Positions 10,741 to 23,000 of a DNA stretch of 64,000 nucleotides are shown one piece after another (positions within the stretch are counted from its first letter, which is position 1; each line of letters opens with the position of its first letter). Source of the DNA: Manihot esculenta (lineage: Eukaryota; Streptophyta; Magnoliopsida; Malpighiales; Euphorbiaceae); the NCBI RefSeq assembly GCF_001659605.2, contig NC_035170.2, positions 18,984,948 to 19,048,947 of the forward strand, written 5' to 3'. The position numbers were made by a program, and so were the translations under genes. A model generated the notes under the pieces. It searched no databases, was not told the origin of the DNA, and was given only the letters and a program-made list of their open reading frames with translations.

Positions 10741-12159
10741 AAAACATATATATGCTATTGTCTATTAATTAAAGACAACATAGTTATAATGAACTTACAT
10801 AATATCATAGTCTAATTAACTAAAACCTTTAACCAATCAAAAATTGAACATCATTTAAAAAAGGTAATAGCAATTTATATTCTTTACAAATTACATAAAT
10901 AGCTATAAAGGTTATGTAAGTGTCAATAATAATAATAATAACTCAATAACTAACAATTAATATCCAAATATTAATATCTTAATAGCTACTTCAATTGTTA
11001 TCTTTTGCCTAACTTGGAGGCTCTAGTTTTCTACAAGTAAACTTAAATTTTACATGTATCTGAAATAGGTACATGTATCTAAACTACTCTCCACTTATAT
11101 TGCGTAAGTTTGTTTGTGCAAGATTAATTGACTAACCATAAATCAAATGATATATCAATAGATGGGGTTGCATAGTTTATTTATTGTGACTAAGTGGATT
11201 TGTAAAACTACCTAAATATGGTTCCTGTGTGAGGTTTTGCCCGATTTATTTATTGTGGCCAAATGGATTTGTAAAAAGGAAAATAAAAAAAAACTAATGC
11301 AACAGAATTATAAAATGAGGAGATGTGGCTACCTGAATTTGATCCCTCGTATATTTGGAATTTTTCCCAACACAAGTTTTCGATGTGGACTGTTGTTCTG
11401 TCAAGAAAATCGAGTAATGCAGCTCCTTTGTGATGGCTAAATGCACAAAATCAACTAGCTTCCACAAGATGTCCAACATGCACTTAAAAGGGCATGACGT
11501 CAATGAATTTGTGAGGTGTCAAATGTTTAGATTCTTTCCTTCCACAAGATGGCCTCCATGTGCCCTTCAATTGCAAGAGATTGATGGATTTGTGTGGAGA
11601 TTTTCTTTTAGGGATTTATAGTTTTAAATTAGGTGAAAAATTTGATTTTAGGGATTGTAAATTGGTCTTTTTGCTAAGTATTAATACTTGGCAAATGTAT
11701 ACCTACCAAATAAATTGATGTTACTATTTTAGTTATTTTGCCTTTTTTCTAATTAATTTTCTTCCACATTTACGCACTTGATATAGGGTGTGCGTCTCAA
11801 ACACAATTTGTTTGATATTAGAAGTCTGAATTTGGCTATTTTTATAAAAAATTAAATTTATTTGAGCTGAAATATGAAAATAGGTTAATTTGGCCTCCAA
11901 GTAAAAGGTTAAGAGGCAAATTTGGACTTAATGCCAAAAAGGATCACTAAAATCACTCAACAGTGCCGATGGAAATTTGAGTTACTTATCAAGTTAGATA
12001 AAATTTGCCACGAATCGTAGAGTTTGTTATGCTTAAGGAGGCCATAACCACCGGTGAGTTTGCAAACATTAAAAGAAAGACCAAAACAATCATATCAATG
12101 CAATATCCTCAGTTTTATTAGAATGGATCAAAGTTTTACATAAAAAGACAATATCTAGC
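10741..12159. other. Spacer with short duplications, no gene supported
   Basis: AT-rich DNA. A roughly 40-bp motif (TTTATTTATTGTG...GGATTTGTAAAA) occurs twice, near 11177-11210 and 11247-11277. 'TTCCACAAGATG' also occurs twice (11460 and 11541). The small open frames here overlap on both strands and match nothing I recognise. Confidence 0.5.
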
Positions 12160-13190
12160 TTTTTTTAAAGTAAAAGCTCCTTAAGAACCCAAGATTGCAG
12201 TTGTTGAGTTCCTAGCAGTTCTAACTTAAACAAATCATTGCCCTTAGCAGGCTTGGAGAATAGGACCCATCATTTTTACAATCACAAGATCAATATTATT
12301 TATAGGTGGATAAAAAGTCACCTAAAATCAACCCCTTCTATGGTAATTCTGCTCCAACACATTGATTTTTTTTTTTTGTCTCATCTTGTGTATTAATTCA
12401 TTATCCTCTCCGAAGTTTTTCAGTATTATATTAACTGCCATATGCTCACAAAAATTAGTTCTCTGAGGATATAGAATGATGGTCATCTTTTCCATGCACA
12501 AACTGTTCACATAGTATTGTACCTCTTCATTCATGATGTTGCATCAGCCCATCAACTAGTTTGTCACCATGGTAATCCCATAGCCACTTATTCACAATCT
12601 TGCATTCTTACATGGTGCCTTTGAAGCCAAAGAGCCCCATACCAAAGAGCCCCATCCCTTCAACGCTACATCATCGAGAATATTAAACAGTCAAGGACAT
12701 AAAGCATCACTTTACCTAAGCTTCATGCATATGAAGCAAAAGATAGGGAGGTGTTCATACTTGCACTGCACCACAAAGGTTTGATCACCATTCACCACTA
12801 TTTTCTTGGACCATTTTAAAGGAAGCTTCACGTGTATGGCAACCCTAACTTGAACATATATCTGTTAGCCACTATCGGTACTTAAAGAATCATAATCCAT
12901 ATATTTCCCCACAAAATCACTGAATCAGCATAACCCAAGGGTATATTATGAATCTGAATGCAAAAAACAAAACCTCATACAAAGAGATGGTTGCCTGCAC
13001 CTCATTGAGCTGACGATGGTGTACCAAAACAAAATGATTATTGAAAAACCATACATCACCCTTCATAGACCCACAATATGAAAGAATTGAATCAAATATA
13101 AAGAGTCTCCTAATTCTTGCATATAAATACCCTTACCTACCAGGCCTCAAAACAATGCAAGAGCGGCTTGCTAGTTGCTATGCTCACCGT
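12160..13190 (-). pseudogene. LINE ORF1-type (DUF4283 / zinc-knuckle) fragment
   Basis: With frame changes, the minus strand reads pieces of the DUF4283-type domain common in plant LINE ORF1 and related proteins: an upstream WFFNNHFVLVHH segment (about 13060-13010), then VRVAIHVKLPLKWSKKI (about 12855-12800), then VVQCKYEHLPIFCF (about 12770-12735). This matches the usual order: DUF4283 core, the 'PL-x-x-x' strand, then 'YE-x-LP-x-FC' leading to a zinc knuckle. Stops and frameshifts are frequent and no endonuclease or reverse-transcriptase part is seen. It is a decayed fragment. Confidence 0.5.
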
Positions 13191-14076
13191 TTTATTAGTA
13201 ATTAGCTAGGAGCTTCCCCACCACAATAAGCTAATTATTTTCCGACATAGTCAATGGCTCATCTTGCCCCAAAACCAGTGTTGCCTTCTCCTCGTCCTCA
13301 TTGTGTAAGGTTCACAAAAGTTAAATCTATGTTGAAGAAGGAAACTCATTAGATCAATGAGAGATAAATATTGCCAAAGCAGTAGACCTATTAATAAATA
13401 TTAATTTTTATAAATTTTATTTGTTTCATAACTTCAATATATAAACCTTTTAAAAAAATCAATTGACTTTTAACATATACATTTTATAGAGTGTAACGAT
13501 TTCACGTATACAAGCTAACATGAGTTATAAGTGATCTAAAATATTAGGGTTATACAATTGCATATTTATAACATTAAAAAAATTATACAATATGTAAAAT
13601 TATCAATGTAAAGCACAAAATATATACTATAAAAGTTAATTTAATAAGAAAATAAATCTAATTAAATCTATGTATTTTTATTTAGTTTAATTTAATTTTT
13701 TTATTAATTTAATTTTTTATTTTTTAGAGTCAAATAAGTCTTTACCTAATATTTTTTAATAATAAAATATTATTTTTTAAATTTGAAATATTAAAATTTT
13801 ATTTTAATTGACATAGAAATAGTAAAATATTTTTCAAATTATAAAAGTAAAATTTTATTATAAGAATATTTATTATTAAAAATATTTTTTTATTATTAAA
13901 AATTAATATTTTATTAGTGTAATTAAACTTATTTCCCAAATTTAATGTATTAGCCTATTTTTTGTCTGTTTCATGACCCAGAGGAACCTAACCTTGTCGG
14001 GATAAAGTTCATTGACATGTACATAAAATAGAGTCCCATTCTAGCTTAGGGAAGCTCCAGTAGGCACTATTCATCA
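13191..14076. other. AT-rich upstream region of the DJ1C-like gene
   Basis: From 13390 to 13950 the sequence is almost pure A/T. From 13960 it turns balanced (CCTAACCTTGTCGGG...), which probably marks the proximal promoter and 5' UTR of the gene starting at 14077. No individual promoter element is convincing. Confidence 0.4.
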
Positions 14077-17000
14077 ATGGAGCCTCTGTTCTGTCTTCTG
14101 TCGCCAGCTCCTTCGAAGCTTTCTTTAATCAGACCCTCTTCTTCAGTGGTTGCCTCAGCAACTTCCTTTTCTTCTTTGTCATTCGCTTCCATGGCCTGTC
14201 CTCCACAGCGAAAAACATCCACTACAAGACAGAGTTCTTCAAAACTCGCCAAAGCTCCATCTCCCACATTGCCTGCAAGTAATGAAGACCCAGCAGCCTT
14301 ATCCTCCGTTCCGCCCAAGAAGGTCCTTCTCTCTTAAACCCTATACCTCTTTTCTCTATATTGTTTGCATGAAAATCTGCTATTTATATATGATGTTTTG
14401 GAAATAAAGAATTTTTAGGTTTTTTGGTTTAGTTTTCAGATGAAGCTTGATTTTGTGGTTTGTTTGGCTGGGCAGGTTCTGGTTCCAATTGGGTTTGGCA
14501 CAGAAGAAATGGAGGCGGTTATTATAATTGATGTTCTACGCCGAGCTGGTGCAGAGGTGATTGTTGCCTCTGTGGAACCACAGCTTGAGATTGAGGCTGC
14601 TAGTAGAATGAGACTGGTTGCTGATACCTCTATCGCCAACTGCTCTAATGAAATTTTTGATCTCGTAGCTTTGCCGGTTAGTTGCTCTGAATTTTACACT
14701 TCATGTGTACTGAAATTTCATTTGTATTTCAGAATTTAGAGTGTCCTGTTGAATCTGAAAACAGTCATAACTAATCTCAATTGCCCGTAGGTATTAAATT
14801 ACATTTGAGAAAACAATGAGATTTTTTGTTTAAGGTAGGGCAGCAGGGAGTCAAGGATGGTACAGTAATGGCTGTAAAGTATAAGCAGAGTATTTGAATG
14901 ATTTATTTGGTTTCTGTGATATAATACATATTACCAGCAGAATAATACTCTGAAAATTTATGGGAAAGAAATGGTAGTTTCTTTGCTTTGATTTGGCTGT
15001 ACCTTTCAACAAAGGGTAGTGTTAAGTGCTGTGCTTTTAGGGAGGCATGCCTGGTTCAGCAAGATTAAGAGATTGTGAGGTTCTCCAGAAAATTACGAGC
15101 AAACAAGCAGCGGACAAGAGGTTATATGGAGCTATATGTGCTGCTCCAGCTGTCACACTCCTGCCGTGGGGCCTTCTTAGAAGAAAGCAGGTAACATAGT
15201 TGAATTGCTTTTCATTTCAACTTTAATGAATGCGGGTCAATGTAGTTTTGTTGTCTAATCAAACTGTTGCATTTGATGTAAGACAACGTGTCACCCTGCA
15301 TTCGTGGACAAGCTTCCAACCTTCTGGGCTGTTAAGTCAAATGTTCAAGTGTCAGGAGAGCTTACAACAAGCCGTGGTCCTGGAACTTCTTTTGAGTTTG
15401 CTCTATCCTTAGCTGAGCAGCTTTTTGGAGAGTCTATTGCCAATGAGGTTGGAGAATTGTTGGTAAGCTCAATTGCTATTCTATTAATTCCATTTTATTT
15501 GTCAAGCGTGCCTTTGCTAAAAGTAGCTTCATGGTTTGTGGGGTACTCAAAACTTAATATTTGAAAGTGGAGTCAGGGTAGAAATTCTTTGTTTCAACTG
15601 TATTTTTTTTCTTGTACAAGCACAGAAATCATTTTGTTACAAATAGAGCAACTAGTGATCCTTTTGAAGGTAGTCATAGTATTAGTAAATGTGAAAATAG
15701 AAGAGAGAAAATTTGTGGAATAATAGCTTGCTATTCCTGAAGCTCAGTGGGTATTTTTATACAATTACAAGACATCCAATGTAGGAAGGTATACTAAAAA
15801 GGAAGAGTACAGGTCCTAGGCTAACTATATGCTAATTAGAATAGTATAGATTCTAGGCTTCTTATATCCTAATCAGAATACAATCATAACAAATATTAAG
15901 GCAAGGATCATGACATAAATATTCCTATTTTAACACTCCTCAATCTAGGGCATACATGTTGTAGGCTCCTAGCTTGTTACAAACATACTCAATCCTATCC
16001 ACTTGGATAGATTAAGTGAGCTAATTAGATCCCACATGATACATAGATCTTAAGTTCAAAATAAATAGTTAATATAATTACATATGATTTTGCTCATAAG
16101 CGTAAATAAATTGAACTTCCCAAACTTAGGCTTGCTTATTTATCGAAGCTGCAAAGTTTTGCAACAGCCTCATGACAGTGATACTCCAATTACCAAACAC
16201 CCGTAAGGTCTCAACAATTCAGTTGCCTACCTAGATCCATATTATCTGAGTTGTTGCTGAAATCATATAAATCAGCTTGGTAATATAACTCACATGCAAC
16301 AGGCAGCAGTTATACTTAAAGTCTGAGATAGTCATTCAAACATTTGGCTCACTGAGGCTTACAAATCATTTATGATCTTTGTTTGTTATTTATTCAAATT
16401 GATGTAATAGATCACAGCATTGAGATGACCTACATGCCCCTCATTATCCAGTAGAGATGTTTCTGGAGGCTATAAGATTCTATTTCCTCATAAAGCTTAT
16501 AATCTTAAAAAGCCCTCTTTGCTGTGGGGCTGATGAAGGATTTAGATAAGACTACTCATAATTTATGGCATGCCAAGGACAAATAATGGATAAGGGAAAA
16601 CTGAAAAATGGTGTGCTTGGATTAAGTATATGCTGTTTTTGTTTATTTACTGAAAAGGATCTAACCTTTTTCCCCTTATGTGCCGACTCTTTCTCATAAG
16701 CTTGCGCTAATACTCTTCTACTTGCATCAGTTGTTACGTACTGCTGATGACCTCTGTAGAAAGGATGAGTTTAATGAAGTTGAATGGTCTATTGACCACA
16801 AACCACGGGTAAGTTGCTTCCTGTATCTTGTTTGTGTTCATAACCAAGTTGTTTTGATTATCTGCTTTTCCAAAAGAACTCTTTGTAGTTGGTTTAGAGA
16901 ATTGGTGCAAAGTTCCATATATTTAATTATTTAGAGTGCAGCAAATATCTAATGTGTTTGCAAGTTCCATTCAGTATAACTGTTCACATAATTAGGTTTC

Positions 17001-20000
17001 CAAATAAATGTTGGCATGTTTCTCTTACAATACCCATTTATTGTTTACTCATTCAGTATAACTGTTTATGTCTATTTTTGGTAGGTATACCTGTTTATTC
17101 AATTTTCACTGTCATTGAACTCTAGACCTTCTATATTTGTTCCAATGTCACATAGGTTCTCATTCCAGTTGCAAATGGTTCTGAAGAGATTGAAATAGTA
17201 ACTATCGTGGACATTTTACGGCGAGCAAAGTTGGAAGTTGTGGTTGCTTCAATCGAAAAATCTGTGCAGATTTTGGCATCTAGAGGCACAAAGATAATTG
17301 CTGACAAGTTAATTGGTGATGCTGCTGAGTCTATATATGATCTAATAATTCTTCCGGTGAGACAAATGTCTATGATTATCTATCCTTGCTTTATTTTCTG
17401 ATACAAGCACAAGGGTGAAAACTGAAAAGACTTTGAATTTCCTCTACTATGTCGTGTAAAAAGTAAAATAAAATAAAATAAAATTACTATGGATTTTCTG
17501 CCTGATATTTCTATGTGTCTTTAGGTCAGATAAAAAATATAAATTTGTTATGGCTTGGTCATATCAGAAATTCAAGAAGACTTCATACACAGTGATTTGC
17601 TTTATACATAAATAATTAAATTAAGCATTATTGACCAGTTTTGACTTTTGAGTCCCAATTTTTAGGCCTTGGATGATCTTTTGTGTAACGATCCGAAAAC
17701 CGGGTTACTACTGGCGCTAGAGTTTAGATCGACTTAAGATCGCTGGAGCCCGTAGCAAGCCTACTAAACATTCTGTTATACCTGATAAAATCCCATACAT
17801 GATCACACGATAGAACAAAACTTAAATATTTCATGAACCAAGACTCGATCTGTGCATGTAACAAAACTGAAAACATAAAACCCATACTAGAGTTCTCATC
17901 AAATGCTCCAGTATGGTAAACATCACATGCCTTAAACTTAGTTCAAACATAACTCATAATTAAAATTTTTATATAAGGATCATGGAAACGGGGATTATAA
18001 GGACAACACTAGGGCAAAGTATAATTCTAAAACCATAAAAACAATACATGTCCACATCTATTCTATTACAAAAGATTGTACCAGCAACTCAGTCGACTTT
18101 TCTGAGCTAACTCTGATTCTGTAAATCTGGGATTAGGGATAAGGGATAAACTACAAAAGCCTAGTGAGCAGAACGTAAAAACAGTTTCATAAACATATGA
18201 TCGTATGAATGCGTCACAACACAAACAATTCACATCAAGATGGATTTGTCACTAGTAACCCTCTACAAATTCCAATAGTGTCCGGCCCACGACGGATGCT
18301 CCTCAGGACTTCCTCTTAACCATATCATAACATATCCATAATGCCAGGGGCGTAGAATGGTTAGCCCTAGTCTTTCCCTTACATAGTGTCAGGGGCGTAG
18401 AATGGGCAGCCTTGGTCTTTCCATATCCGACATAACATATCATACTCGAGAGCTAGTGGGTCATCCAACATCCATCCACAACAACAGTAAATTATGCAAT
18501 GCATCATATTCGTGAATTCTAATGCAAACAACCTAATATATATACATGGCATTCGTGATGCATGAGCATGCTTAAAAAGTTTGATTCCTTTAAAATAATA
18601 GATCAATTCAGTTCTACTCACCTCTAGCTGACGCTTGCCTCACACTGACGCAGTTATCTCACTGCAGGCCTCTGCAGTCTCCCAAGTCCGATCCTACACA
18701 GATGGACTCAAATGAGGGACCAAACATAACTTTTATAAAACTCTAAACAACTTCCCAAGAATCCTTAAAAACATACCAAAACATACATAGAAAACAAGTA
18801 GGGAAAGACTGGGCAAGGGACTTTCGGCGGTAGGTTTGGCGGCCGAAGGTCCTTCACAGATCCGAAAGTCAAAACTTTCGAGGGCATGTTCGGATAGATC
18901 CGAAAGCCAAATTGATGCGGAACTCCAGCCTATTAGAGACTGAAACGACACATACCCTAGTAAAAAGAACTTAGATAAGAAAACAATTCCCCAATCTAAA
19001 GCACTCTTAATTAACATGCAATTAAAAACACTTATAACTGATTGATTTTAAGAGCAGCAAGAATAAGTATCATACAAGTTAGTATCAAATCTTATTTGTG
19101 ATGTAATGTCAAGAACCAAGATCTCTCTTAAGCTCTCAAAGAAGAATCGCATAAAGCAATGGTATTGAATAATTGATAATCTGTCTACAATATGGAAAAA
19201 GAGATGCTTTATATACCTAGGGCAGCCTAGCCTAATTAAAAATAATAATAATAATAAGTAAAAATCTAAATAAAGACCCATGATCTTTGCCATTTCCCAC
19301 TACTATGCATGGACCCATGATCTATGGCACTACCCACTACTCTGCATGGATCCATGATCTATGCCACTATCCACTACTGGATAACTACCCACTACTGGAT
19401 AACTACCCACTACTGGATAACTACCCACTATTGGTTAACTACCCACTACTGGATAACTACCAACTACTAAATAACTACTCACTACTGAATTAGTGATGGG
19501 GAATCTGTTAATGCAAATACAAAATTTGAATCGTCAATAAGCACACATTCGGCCTAATTGACTTGGAATGGCCAGATTATTCTTCAACTTCAAAATGAAC
19601 TTGCAAAGCTTTAACATATCCTTTCATGAATCCTTGAAGCGTTTCCTTCAACCTCTTAGATCTCAACCTTGTAATTGGTCCTTAAGGTAATGCTAGCTTA
19701 TCATTTTTGGTGTTGTTGGTTGTGCTTACATCATCTCCTCCCTCTTGAAAAAGATTCGTCCTCGAATCTGTACCAAAATCAAAAGGAGACAAATCAGAAA
19801 CATTAAAGGTAGCACTTACACCAAGCTCACCTGGCAGATCAATTATGTATGCGTTGTCATTGATCCGTTTCAGCACTTGATATGGTCCATCCCCTCATGC
19901 ATCAAGTTTTGATTTCCTTTGATTCGGAAACCTCTCCTTTCGCATATGGATCTAAACCCAATCACCTGGTCTGAATACAACTTTCTTGCGACCCTTATTG

Positions 20001-23000
20001 GTCTGTTTCTCATACATTTTGCGCTTCTCAATATGCTCACGTGCTTTCATGTGTATTGATTTAACCATTTTAGCCTTCACTTTTTCATCTAAATTAGACA
20101 ACTCGTTCAAAGGTAAAGGCATTAAATCTAATACAGTTAATGGATTAAAACCATACACAATTTCAAAAGGTGAATAACCAGTAGAAGAATGGACAGCGCG
20201 ATTATAAGCAAATTCAACATATGGCAAACATTCTTCCCAAGTTTTTAAGTTCCTTCCCACAGTAGCACGAAGCATAGTTCCTAAAGTCCTATTAACAACT
20301 TCAGTTTGGCCATTTGTTTGTGGATGACAAGTAGTAGAAAATAAAAGTTTAGTATCCAATTTCTCCCACAAAACACGCCAGAAATGACTAAGGAACTTAG
20401 AATCTCTATCAGAAACAATAGTCCTAGGTATACCATGCAAATGAACTACTTCCTTGAAAAACAAATCAGCTATGTTCGTTGCATCATCAGTTTTATGACA
20501 TGGAATAAAATGCGCCATCTTACTAAAGCGGTCTATAACAACAAACATTGAATTTCTACCTCCTTTTGTCCTAGGTAAACCTATCACAAAATCCATAGAT
20601 ATATCAGTCCAAGGTTCAGTAGGTACAGGCAAAGGAGTATACAACCTATGTGACAAGGACTTAGATTTAGCCTATTTACATGCAAAGCATTGAGCACAAA
20701 TTTTCTCTACATATTGTCGCATATTAGGCTAATAAAAGTGTTCATTCAACATGTCTAAAGTCTTTTGCACCCAAAATGTCCCATTAACCCTCCTGAATGC
20801 AATTCTCTAACAAGCAACTCACGCACTGAACAATTGGGTATGCATATTTTTTTCCCCCTAAAAAGAAATCTATCATGCAAATAAAACTTGTTAAACGCCC
20901 CATGTTCACATGCCTTAAATATATCAGAAAAATCAGTATCATTTTCATACATATCTTTCAAATGCTCAAACCCTAACAACTTAGAACTAAGCATGGAAGT
21001 TAATGCATAACGTCTAGATAATGCATCAACAACCACATTCTCTTTACCTTGCTTGTATTTAATCACATAAGGAAAAATTTCGAGATACTCAACCCACTTA
21101 CCATGCCGCTTGTTCAACTTACCTTGTCCCTTCAAGTGTTTGAGAGACTGATGGTCGGTATGAATCACGAACTCATTAGGCAGCAAGTAGTGTTCCCAAA
21201 CTTCAAGAGCCCTAATCAGTGCGTAGAACTTTGTCATAGGTGGAATAGTTCAAATGTGTGCTACCTAGCTTCTCAATGAACTATGCTATGGGTCAGCCTT
21301 CCTGCATAAGAACAACACCAATACCAATCCCAGAAGCATCACATTCGATTTCAAAGGTTTTAGAAAAATCAAGTAACCTTAAAACAGGAGCAGCAGTAAG
21401 TTTTTCTTTTAATGTGTTAAATGCAAGTTCCTGTTCTTTACTCCATTTAAACCCAACAACCTTTTTAATGATCTCATTTAGAGGTGCAATAATAGTGCTG
21501 AAATCTCTAACAAACCTCTTATAGAAGCTTGCTAATCTATGAAAGGATCTCACCTCATTAGCATTCTTAGGTGTAGGCCATTCTTGGATAGCCTTAACCT
21601 TTTCAGTATCTACCTCAACTCCACGTGAACTAACAATAAATCCTAGGAATATGACACTATCAGTACAAAATGTGCATTTCTTAAGATTAGCATACAATTC
21701 ATGTTCACCTAACTTCTGTAGAACAAGTTCAACATGCCTAATATGATCATCCAAGTTTCGACTATAAATCAATATATCATCAAAATACACAACCACAAAC
21801 TTACCTAGGTAATCACGCAAAACATGGTTCATTAATTTCATAAATATGCTAGGTGCATTAGTTAAGCCAAAAGACATCACTAACCATTCATATAAACCAT
21901 ACTTAGTCTTAAAGGCAGTTTTCCACTCATCCCCTAGCTTCATCCTAATTTGATGATAACCGCTTTTCAAATCAATTTTGGTAAAGAAAACAACACCACA
22001 ATTCTTAAGCATATCATCTAATCTAGGAATAGGATGACGACACTTTACAGTGATTTTGTTGATCGCACGACAATCAACACACATGCGCATTGTTCTATCT
22101 TTCTTTGGAACCAACAAAACAGGTACTGCGCATGGACTGAGGCTCTCCCTGATATGCCCCTTAGCTAGCAACTCATCAACTTGCTTTTGCAATTGTTTCG
22201 TCTCCTTAGGATTACTCCGGTAAGCTGGATGGTTTGGAATCTGAACTCCAGGAACAAAATCGATCTGATGTTCTATTCCCATGGGTGGCAACCCAGATGG
22301 CACCTCCTTAGGAAATATATCTGCAAAATCCTGTAATGACTTAGAAAAAGAACTAGGCAATTCATCAGTAGGGTTAGTCTCAATCATAAAATTGGAACTA
22401 AAACGCAACATAATCAGAGTTCTCTTCCCTAAGTATGCTTTCTTCAACTCTCTCTTTATAATAAATGGAAGACTTGCCGAATTCTTCACTCTTCTCACTC
22501 AGCTCTCCTTTTATCTCCACACTCACTAACGTTTTCTCTCCTGCACGTCTCTCATTTTTATCATTTTTTGTGCAGTCACTCTCCTTTGGGCCATTCAAAA
22601 TCTTCTTTTTACTACTAGCCTCTTTTCCCTCATTCTTTTTACTTGTCTCACCTCCCTTATCCAATTTAGCAGATTGTTGTTATAGAGTGATAATATCTGT
22701 TGTTGTATATCACAATAGAGATTACAACCTATTTATACATGAGAGACAATATCTAAGCAGGAAGGAAAATCAAGCCTATGATTATACAATCCTTAAGATT
22801 AAGCAACTAACCCATCTATCAATATTTACTTTCTATATTAACATATTTACTTCCTATAACCTATAACACTCCCCCTCAAAGTTGGAGCATAAATGTTAAT
22901 AATGCCCAACTTGTTACATATATACTCAGCTCGAGTTCCATTTAGAGCTTTAGTGAAGATATCTCCTAATTGTTCTCTAGTTCGGATATGTCCTGTTGAT

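Larger units (their letters stand above)
18913..22677 (-). mobile_element. Gypsy-2: 3' half of a Ty3/gypsy element
   Basis: Minus-strand relative of gypsy-1. The LTR (19733-18913) is followed by integrase, RNase H, reverse transcriptase and part of the protease linker. At 22677 it is cut by the copia-1 LTR, and its gag and 5' LTR are found nowhere to the right. It sits inside solo LTR-2. No matching TSD remains because the right flank was deleted. Confidence 0.85.

Noticed and set aside
14440..14475. ATG at 14440 as a start for the DJ1C domain 1 frame
   Set aside because: These bases lie in intron 1. A GGGCAG acceptor at 14475 and a donor at 14323 join exon 1, which supplies a better start and a plastid-type N-terminus.
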